A stretch of 26,035 nucleotides of DNA from contig CALSCQ010000341.1 of NCBI GenBank assembly GCA_943704525.1, positions 1-26,035 of the forward strand, written 5' to 3'. The notes beneath the pieces were generated by a model. It did not search any database, was not told the DNA's origin, and saw only the letters and a list, made by a program, of their open reading frames with translations. The stretch is from Pigoraptor vietnamica (lineage: Eukaryota > Opisthokonta > Filasterea). A program made the translations under genes and the position numbers. Positions 17,661-26,035 of the stretch are shown one piece after another (position 1 is the stretch's first letter; the number at the start of each line of letters is the position of its first letter).

Positions 17661-20600
17661 ATGGCAGCGGAGAGCCCCGGTGAAGCGCCGCTCTTCAGCG
17701 TGCGCATTGTTGAGGCTGATTTTTATCTCTCGCCTCCCCTGCGCGGACTTGACCCCGTGAGCGATGCTGCTGACGCACCCTCACACCCCCGTCGAAAGCC
17801 CCTCCGCCTGCCGGTGATTCGCATCTATGGCGCAACACCAGCGGGACAAACAGTGTGCGCGCACGTGCACGGCGTCCTTCCCTACTTTTATGTTCCGTAC
17901 AATGGGCCGCGTGACAGTGTGGAGGCCGCCCGCGAGCACTGCGCGCGCCTCGCCGCTAGCCTCGACCACGCGCTCGACGTGTCTCTCCAAAGGGAGATCC
18001 CGATGGGGGGCCATGTGTTTTCTGCGTTTGTTGTGCGCGGCATCCCGTTCTATGGCTATCACCCGGGCGAGGCGTTGTTCGTTAAGGTCCATCTCCGCAA
18101 CCCCGTCCTCGTCGCGCGCGCGGCGTCGGTTCTACAGACGGGCGCCGCCATGGGGTGCGAGCTACAACCGCACGAATCGCACATTCCGTACGTGCTGAAG
18201 TTCATGATTGACTATAATCTCTTCGGGATGAACTTTCTCGACGCGCGCCGTGTGCGCTTTCGGCGGCCTTTCCTCCCCTCGGTGCGCGCCGTTGGCCCGC
18301 GCGGAGATCCCCCTCCCATGCCTCTGAGTGTGGACGTGCGTGCGTCGGGCGGTTCGCTTGGCGGTGAAAATAGGCCCAAAACATGGTGGGATGACCATTC
18401 GGCGGCGTCGCTGGCGTCGTTTTCTCACGACGACGCCATGCGGCAGAGCACGTGCGCGCTCGAGGTCGACATTCAAGCCTCCGACATCTTGAACCGGCGT
18501 CTCGTGGACGTGGCCACGTTCACGGCCATGCGCGCGCCCGCGGACACGCAGCGTCCCCAGCCAAGCGAACTGCAGCTCGTGCGCTCGCTTGCGGCGATGT
18601 GGGAGGAGGAGCGGCGGCGCCGGAGGTCGATGGGACTGTCCTCGCAGCCGACGCAGGCGCCCACGCAAGCGCGCGAAGACCCGACGCCGTGGGACCGCGA
18701 AGAGGCTGTGCTCGACAAGCTCCGCGCTCACGTGACGGCGGACCACGTGACGGAGCCCGAGGATGGCGCGGCCCGAATGGAGGAGGGGGCGCTCGCGGCG
18801 GATGGGCCGGACGGTCACGTGCCACTGGCTTTTGCGAGCCCGCCTTTCCGCACACTCGGGAGTCCGCTGCAGCCTTTCGATCGCCCCTTTCGTCGGTCGC
18901 CGCGCGAGGATGAGAGGAGCGAAGCCTTTGCGAACGACGTTGACGACGACAGCGCCGTCGGGCTCTTCGAGCACGCCATGCGCGCCGCGCACCTGCTGTG
19001 CTCCCAAGGTGATGAAGGTATGGGCGAGGGCGCACGTGGGGACCGTGGGGACCGTCTCGTTGCCGCGACACAGTCCAACGAACCGATTGACCACGGCCAC
19101 TGGGACGCGCGTGCACGACGCGGGACCACCATCACAGGCGCCGTAGGTCACGTGGCGGGTGCGTCGACTGCGCTGTCCGTCCAAGCAGACGTCGACGAGC
19201 GGCTTCTGGGCATGTCGCGCGCGGATGTGGAGAGAGAGACCGAGGAAATGCTGCGCGCGATGGCCGACGCCACGTGGGACGACGCCGAGGAAGAGGCGGG
19301 CGACGCAGCTGGCAGAGGAGGCGTGTTCGGAGAGCCCGACGAGCACGCGGACGACGCTATTTTTGGGGGTCTTGTGGGCGCGGAGGGCGAAAGCGTCGGC
19401 GTGGGATTTCGCCGCATGCCCGAGGCGGGCGAGGGTGCGGCTTTGGCGTTCGAAGAGGACGAGTGGAGCGGAGGACATGACGGCCGTGACAGCGACGACG
19501 AGCTCCTCGGACGCCTAAGCCTCTCCGGGTTCGAAGCGAAGGGCGGGTGGGGCAGTCACGTGCCGCAGTACGACGGGGCGGGCGACGAGGAGCTGCCGGA
19601 CCACATGACGAGAACGTTTGCTGGCAAGGCGAAGGGGCGCGCGTCGAGGCCGAACACCGTGAAGGTGCGGAACGTCAGTGCTGTTCGCCTCGATGGGTCG
19701 AAGGGCTGCGATGAGCCCGGCTCCCCTCACGTGACGAGGATACCCGCCACTGAGCTCGGCAGCGACGAACTCACGCTGCCCCGCCTGTCGATGTGGTCGC
19801 CGGTTCACTCGGAGGGCGAAGGAGGCGGCGACCACGCTCAAACGCGCGCGATATTGCCCAATGGGCTTTCGCCGCCGCGCATCCTTCCGTCGCCCACGTC
19901 GTCTCCGCCTCCGATAGGGCGTTCTGTCCCAAAGATGAGCACTCTCTTTGGTTGGGTCGAGGCCTCTGCGAGTGGAGGCGAGGAGGCTCGCCGCTCTCCC
20001 CTGTGGGTGCCAGAGTCGCCCGTGCGCCCAGCGCAGGGAAACGTGGAAGCGGCAGAGTCGTACGTGAGGGGCACCCCGGATGTGGACGCGGACGCTGCTG
20101 TGGGGTGGTCGGCCCAGTCTGTTCCCGCGGCAGAGGCACCGCCATTCGACGCTGTCATGGCAACGCCGGAGGATGAGCTGCGGGCGACGCATTCCGAGGC
20201 GGCGGCAGGGTACGTGTGTGCGACCCCCGATGCTAGCGGGCACGTGGCCAGTGTGGACGCGATGGAGCGCTCGCAGGCGCCCCGCGAACAATCCCCGCGT
20301 GTTGATACCGTAGGACGGCCGATGGGCACGTGCGACGCTGTAGAGGCTGCGGTGGCTGCGGTGGACGTTGGCCTCGTCACCTTGGATCGCGTGCGCACGG
20401 CGGGCGACGGCGCATCTCGTGACGGCGACTCTGTGGCCGTGTCTGCCTCTCAAGAGTGCGACCGATCGCTTCGCAGCGACGCCGCGTCCATCAACACGGC
20501 CTCCACGGCGCTTGTTCCGGACGGGCAAGTCCCTTCGCGCGCCGACTGCACGCCCGCGTCCCTTGGCGGCGACGTACGGGCAACGTCCGCCGGCACCCCT

Positions 20601-23600
20601 CTGTCTGCGCGACACTCGTCGAGTGCCACTGGCGCCGTGACGACGTCCTCCGCAAGCAGTGGACCGGCGAACCGCGTACTTTCCGGCGTTGCGGTCACGT
20701 GCGTCGATGACTGTGCGTGGCTGGCGGCGTGGGATGCAGCGAGCGGCCTCAGAGCCCGCGGGGGAACGCTGCGAACGCCGGCGCTTCTCCCCCCTCGCCC
20801 TTCCGACTGTCCAAAAGACATGCGCGCTCTTGAGCTGCCCATGGAGATACACAGGGAGCCGTTTTACAGCAACCCAAGCGATGTCCCGCCGCGCGTCGTG
20901 GCGCTTGGAGGGCACGAATTCAGGTTCCGCCCTCTGGTTGTCGGCACTGTGAAAGAGTTCCACGAGGGCGGCGGCGACGGAGCGCGCACGGGGGACGCGG
21001 GGCAGAAGGGCCCGCGTGTGTGGGTGCCAGCGCGATTGCCGCCGACCCCTGCGTCTGTGCGTGCGTGGATGGAGGAGCGGCTGTTACGCGACGGGGGCGT
21101 GCCTTCTGCGACGCACGTGACCAAGGAGGAGCCCAGTCGGGATGGGAGCGGCGAATCGGTCGGTGCGCGTGGCGAGCGCAAGAGGGCCGCAAGTCCACCG
21201 GCAGGCAAGACCTCGAAGCGAATGGCACTGGACGCACCAGAAGTGAAGGGAAAGCGTGCGATGGACGTCGACGTGCGGCCTGTCAATACTCGCGTTGAGC
21301 CGCACTCGAACGCCAAGGCTGTCCCGCAGGCGGCCGTCGCCCCTTCGCCCGATGCTCCGTCGGACGGGGCACGGCCATCGCTGGTCTCTGTAATCGAGGG
21401 ACCCACCCTGTTGCATTCCTACGGATGCAAGGTCTCGGGCGGTTACGGTTCCGCCGGGCGTCGCCACCAGGACGTGCAGCACGTGTGCGCGGTGTTCGTC
21501 GAAGTGCACGCGGCATCGCGCGGGGCGCTGCTCCCGGACCCCCAACAGGACGCGGCCGTCGCCGTATTTTACTGCGTGCGACGCGACGACCCGCTCGCCG
21601 TGAATGGCGCCCGCGTGGACGTGGGTGTCATTGCTGCGGACGGCGGGTCCTCGAGTGGCTACGTGGGAGGCATGCCGTGGGAGAGCGTGCAGGACGAGTC
21701 GGCGCTGTTCGCGTGTTTCATCCGCCGTGTTCGTGAATGGGATCCGGACATCCTCGGGGGGTTTGAAGTCCAGGTGTCGTCCTTCGGCTTCCTGGTCGAT
21801 CGCGCCAAGCGGATCGGAATCGACCTCTGTTCCGAGCTCTCGCGCGTTCCGAACCTCGGAGACTCTGGGTTCGACAAGGAGGAGGACCCCTACGCCTACG
21901 CGCACACGAGTGGGATGAAAATCGCAGGGCGCGTCGTCGTCAACGCGTGGCGCATCGCGCGTGGGGAGGCGGCCCTCAACATCTACACGTTCGAGAACGT
22001 CGCGTTCCATGTTCTCCGTCGTCGCTATCCCTCGTACGACCAGAAAACGCTGCACGGGTGGTGGACGGGCGCAGACGACGCCGGTCTTGCCGTCCCCGTC
22101 GATGGCCCGCAGGGGGAACAGCCGCGCCGCCCGCCACTGCGCGCAAAGGGCCTGGACCGTTGGCGCGCTGTTCGGCACTACTGCGAGCGCGTGCGGGGGA
22201 CGTGCGACATACTCGAGCACTTCAATTTCATCGGGCGGACGGGAGAGCTCGCGCGCGTGTTTGGGATCCTCTTCAACGAAGTGCTGCTGCGTGGGTCGCA
22301 GTTTCGCGTCGAGTCGATGATGTTGCGAATCGCAAAGCCGATGAATTACGTCGCCGTGTCGCCGAGCAAGCGGCAGGTGTCGTCCATGCGTGCGCCAGAG
22401 TGCGTGCCGCTCATCATGGAGCCGCACTCTCGCTTTCACACGAGCCCCGTCATCGTGCTAGACTTCCAGTCCCTCTACCCGTCGGTCGTCATCGCGTACA
22501 ATTACTGCTACTCGACGTGCTTGGGGAGAGCGACCACGCGGCAAGAGAGGCAGCTCGGAGTTGGCACTGTCGTCACGGATTCGCCCGAAATGCGGAGAAT
22601 ACTGGAACGGGGTCGTCGTGGCGGAAAGAAAGTGGGCGCCGCGGACGCGGACGAGGAGAGCCGGCATGCATCAGAGGAGAGCAGCGCTGATGTTGCGGAG
22701 GGGGGTCTCCGCGTCTCTCCCAACGGCATACTCTTCTGCAGCCGCAACGTGCGCGTCGGCGTGCTGCCCCGGATGCTCGAGGAGATACTGCGCGCGCGTG
22801 TGATGGTGAAGGATGCGATGAAGCGGCACAAGGGCGACGCCGGGCTGTACCGCCTGCTGGACGCGCGACAGCTGGGACTCAAGATGATCGCGAACGTGAC
22901 GTACGGGTACACCTCAGCCACGTTCTCTGGGCGAATGCCGTGCGTTGAAATTGCGGACAGTATTGTCATGACGGGCCGGCGCACTTTGGAGAGGGCGATC
23001 GATATGGTGAACGGGGAGAAAGAGTGGGGCGCGAAGGTCGTCTACGGCGACACGGACAGCATGTTTGTGCTCGTCCCAGGAGCGACGAAGGAGCGCGCGT
23101 TTGAGGTTGGAAGGCAGATTGCGGAGCGTGTGACGGCCGCGAACCCATGGCCCGTCAAGCTGAAATTCGAGAAGGCGGGTGTCTACTGTGCATTGGCGGG
23201 CGCAGTATCTCTGCGTCTGTTGGTTGTTGTGGCAAGACAGTTCGTGTTTCTCACACACCCAACCCAATCCCGCTCGCCTGTTCGTCACGTGAGCTGAGAC
23301 CCTTCGTTCGCGGCGCAGGTGTACCACCCGTGCGTCCTCGAGGCCAAGAAGCGTTACGTCGGCGCAAAGTACGAAAGCCCCTCGCAGTCAGAGCCCGATT
23401 TTGACGCTAAGGGCATCGAGACGGTGCGCAGGGACACGTGCCCGGCCGTTGCGAAGATGCTCGAGCGCTCTCTCAAGATCGCGTTCCGCACGCGCGACCT
23501 CTCCCTCGTCAAGGAGTACGTTGTGCGGCAGTGGACGAAGCTCGTCGAAGGGCGCGCGTCGCTCCAGGACTTTGTCTTTGCGAAGGAGATGCGCGAACTC

Positions 23601-24404
23601 GAGGGCTACAAGGACCCTCTCATGCAGCCCGTCGCTCTTCTCGCTCTGCGCGCGCGCGAAAAGGACCCCCGTGCAATGCCCCGTCGAGGGGAGCGCGTGA
23701 GGTTCGTCGTCGCCCACGGCCCTCCCAACTCGCGCGTGATCGATGGCGTGCGCCGGCCCGAGGAACTGCTCGCTGACCCATCGCTTCGCCTCAACGCAAG
23801 CTACTACATCGATCACCAGATCGTGCCGGCGCTGGAGCGCGCGCTTGGCGTCGCAGGTGCGGACATCCGAGCCTGGCGTGCGGAAATGCCGCGTGTGCAG
23901 CGTGCAGTGCCTGCGCAGCGGCCGGTCGCCAAGCCGGTCGCGGTATTTCCGCCGCGTGCGAAGCGGCGCCGCATTGACGAGGGCACGCGCACACTGGCGC
24001 ACTTCTTCGCGTCTGTGCACTGCGCGGCGTGCGACGCTGTGTGCGGCAGCGCGTCCCGCCTGCCGACGAGACCGTTCTCCTTCGGCGTGGACGGGGACGG
24101 TCGCGAAGGGGCCATCGAAGCCCGACTCCAGGAACTCGGCGTAAGCCTGTGCGACGCGTGCCAACAGTCGCGGCAGGCGGCGTCGCTTGCACTTGTGCTG
24201 CGTGCGCAGACCATCGAGCGCGCTGCCACTCAGCTCATGTCCGTGTGCGTCGAGTGTACCGGGGACGCCGAGCTTGGCGCCGCATGCGTGTCGCTGGACT
24301 GCCCCGTCTTCTACGAGCGCAAGAAGAACGCGCAGCGACTCCCGGAGGCTCAGCGGTGTCGGGAGGCGGCGAATGTCTTGGACGACTTTGAGTCCGCGCT
24401 GTGA
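17661..24404 (+). CDS. REV3L: REV3, catalytic subunit of DNA polymerase zeta
   Basis: REV3 is the nuclear B-family polymerase that extends primers past lesions in translesion synthesis, working with REV7 and REV1. Two exons, 17661-23174 and 23319-24404, give 2,199 residues; the ATG sits in CACAACATGG and starts a family-typical N-terminus (FSVRIVEADFYLSPPLRGLD). The N-terminal domain covers about 11-205, ending HIPYVLKFMIDYNLFGMN. A long acidic, low-complexity middle follows (about 205-1060), then FYSNP at 1068-1072 and a degenerate exonuclease-like domain from about 1275. Polymerase motif A is DFQSLYPS at 1601-1608, motif B is KMIANVTYGY at 1741-1750, and motif C is YGDTDS at 1795-1800 with D1797 and D1799. 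The C-terminus has CysA (C2073, C2076, C2116, C2119) and the iron-sulfur-type CysB (C2148, C2151, C2161, C2166). All core residues are present, so it should be active. Length lies between yeast (~1,500) and human (~3,130). The intron has an apparent GC donor. Confidence 0.96.
23175..23318 (+). other. REV3 intron with apparent GC donor (GC-AG)
   Basis: The family sequence around the junction is KLKFEK joined directly to VY-PCVL. That puts the donor after GAGAAG at 23174, so the intron begins GCGGGTGTC; the acceptor is CGGCGCAG at 23318. A GT donor at 23181 would also keep frame but would insert two residues (AG) into a conserved segment. The intron has no other notable content except TCACGTGA at 23285-23292. 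Confidence 0.65.
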
Positions 24405-24768
24405 GGCCCTCCTCTGTGACGGGGGTTGGGTTGTCGGAGAAATTGTGGCACTCTGTTACTGGGGCGCGTTCCTGCATCGCATTCGAGGGTGTGCGCGTGT
24501 GTACGTATGGGTGTATCGGTGTTGCGCGTGCGCGCGCGCGTCTATCTGCGTTGAGCGTGTGCGTTTTCGTTTGTTCGAGTGTGCATTGCTTGTGTGCGCG
24601 AATGGGAAGTTAACGCAGTGGACGCGTTATGTGCCCGTTCGAATGAATATAGACGAAGGGTGTATTCTCGCACGACGACGAGCGCAAATCGACGACGACG
24701 ACGCTGCTTTCACCGCCAAACCCTCTCTTCCCTCTTAAATCGCAAGCACCGCATGGCCGTCACTCTCG
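24405..24768. other. Convergent intergenic region between REV3 and eIF2B-delta
   Basis: This 364 bp stretch separates the REV3 stop from the eIF2B-delta stop, so it must hold both 3' UTRs. It is GT/GC-rich in the left half (24480-24600) and changes to CT-rich near 24715-24740. No AATAAA, coding region or RNA gene was recognised. Confidence 0.55.
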
Positions 24769-25821
24769 TTACTGCGTGGACGAAAAGTACTCGCGGAGCA
24801 CGACGGGTACCGAGGTGCATGGGATCATGCCGACCTCCGTAATGGCAAGGTCCACAAAGTGGGGCGGCGTAACGTCTGCAAACACACATTGCAGGCAGTG
24901 TTAGAGAGTCGCACATCATTCGCGTTTGAGGGCAAGAAGAGTATTACCACGAATGCGCGCTACGAGTCGATGTCCAGACTGTCCACTCATTCACCGAAAC
25001 CCGATGCAGCACACATGCAAGCACAAACAATCGCACATACACGCAAACGGCTCTACGACTGCGCCACATACCATACACGAGGTTGAGAATCTTGAGCGAA
25101 TCGACGGACCGCCAATTCGCAAGGGCCTTGTGCACGCCCGTGCGCTCGTCGGTGCCGTCGCTGCGGACGAGATCGTCTGGATCGCCTGTGTGCGGCAGAT
25201 AAAGAAAGTCAGCAAACGCACGTCGCAGACGGGGGGAAGGATGCCGCAAGTGCTTGTGAATTAGAGTGTGTGCGTGCACATACCAAAGTGTTGGCAAAAC
25301 AGAAATCAAACGCACGTCGCAACGTGCTTGTGAGTTCGAGTGTGTGCGAGTGACATACCAAGCTCGTTGAAGACGAACGAGTCCGTTTGCGAGCGCTCGC
25401 AAAATTTGTACGTCTCGCAGCACACGATGACGGGCACGTTGTACGACTTTGCAAGCATCGAAATGACCGAAGTGCCCACGCGGGACATGACATAGCCATT
25501 CGCGAGGATGGTGTGGGCGCCGAGGAAGACCTTGGACACCTGCGATGGGGATGCCGAATGTTAGGTACACACACGCGCGCTTGCTTGTCCCTGCGTCATA
25601 CACACACACGTATCCATCCAGACACCACACACACACGCGTGCATCCCGCCATCACTCACTCACGTCCACATCACACGCATGCACCCCGGCATCACACACG
25701 CACACACAATACACGCGAAGGCAGTCGCTGCGCACCTTCTTCATGACGTACGAGGCCGCATTGATGAGCACATAAGAGCAGTCCAGGCCGTGGCTCACGA
25801 GGCGCCGCAGGACTTCGCGTC
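24769..25821 (-). CDS. EIF2B4: Translation initiation factor eIF2B subunit delta, C-terminal part (5' partial)
   Basis: eIF2B is the guanine nucleotide exchange factor for eIF2; the delta subunit belongs to the alpha/beta/delta regulatory core that senses phosphorylated eIF2. Four exons are visible on the - strand: 25736-25821, 25359-25539, 25072-25185 and 24769-24875, joining in frame to 161 residues and TAA. The first exon carries two bases of a split codon, so more exons lie to the right. Diagnostic sequence includes [75 protein letters not shown] and [20 protein letters not shown]. The CCETYKF...NEL-DPDDL run is typical of delta rather than alpha or beta. The ending matches the family's usual C-terminus, so the 3' end is complete. 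The REV3 gene converges on it 364 bp away. Confidence 0.95.
25540..25735 (-). repeat. eIF2B-delta intron with CA-rich simple sequence
   Basis: On the - strand this intron begins GTGCGC and ends CATCGCAG. About 25566-25713 on the + strand is imperfect CA repeat (ACACACACACG, CACACACACGCG and similar), so GT-rich on the coding strand, like the RME-8 introns. Confidence 0.7.

Positions 25822-26035
<214 letters not shown>

Overview
The window is GC-rich nuclear DNA of a eukaryote, most likely a unicellular one. It has spliceosomal GT-AG introns (and apparently two GC-AG introns), long intergenic spacers, no operons or ribosome-binding sites, and four genes of typical eukaryotic families. The lineage cannot be fixed from sequence alone. 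A laminin-like secreted protein beside RME-8, REV3 and eIF2B-delta would suit a protist related to opisthokonts (for example an apusomonad- or choanoflagellate-like organism), but that is inference.

Layout, left to right: (1) 202-7391, + strand: the C-terminal ~1,818 residues of RME-8/DNAJC13, an endosomal J-domain protein, in nine visible exons; its 5' part lies outside the window. (2) 8063-16015, - strand: one uninterrupted 2,650-residue reading frame for a secreted protein built like a laminin alpha chain: signal peptide, long beta-rich N-terminal region, LN-like domain, about 13 laminin-type EGF modules, a ~270-residue coiled coil, three EGF modules and two laminin-G-like domains. (3) 16016-17660: a 1.6 kb divergent intergenic region, AT-richer on the left and extremely rich in CCGGC/GCCGG on the right. 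(4) 17661-24404, + strand: complete two-exon REV3, catalytic subunit of DNA polymerase zeta, 2,199 residues. (5) 24769-25821, - strand: the last four exons (161 residues) of the eIF2B delta subunit; the 5' part lies beyond the right edge.

The genes form two convergent pairs (RME-8 / laminin-like, REV3 / eIF2B-delta) around one divergent pair (laminin-like / REV3). They share no pathway: endosomal trafficking, extracellular matrix or adhesion, translesion DNA synthesis and translation initiation. The most interesting item is the laminin-like gene, because it joins LN-like, LE, coiled-coil and LamG parts in the order of animal laminin alpha chains, inside one intronless 8 kb frame. Introns carry long GT/CA and GA microsatellites; one such repeat forms the right edge of the window. 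I see no tRNA, rRNA, CRISPR array or recognisable transposon.
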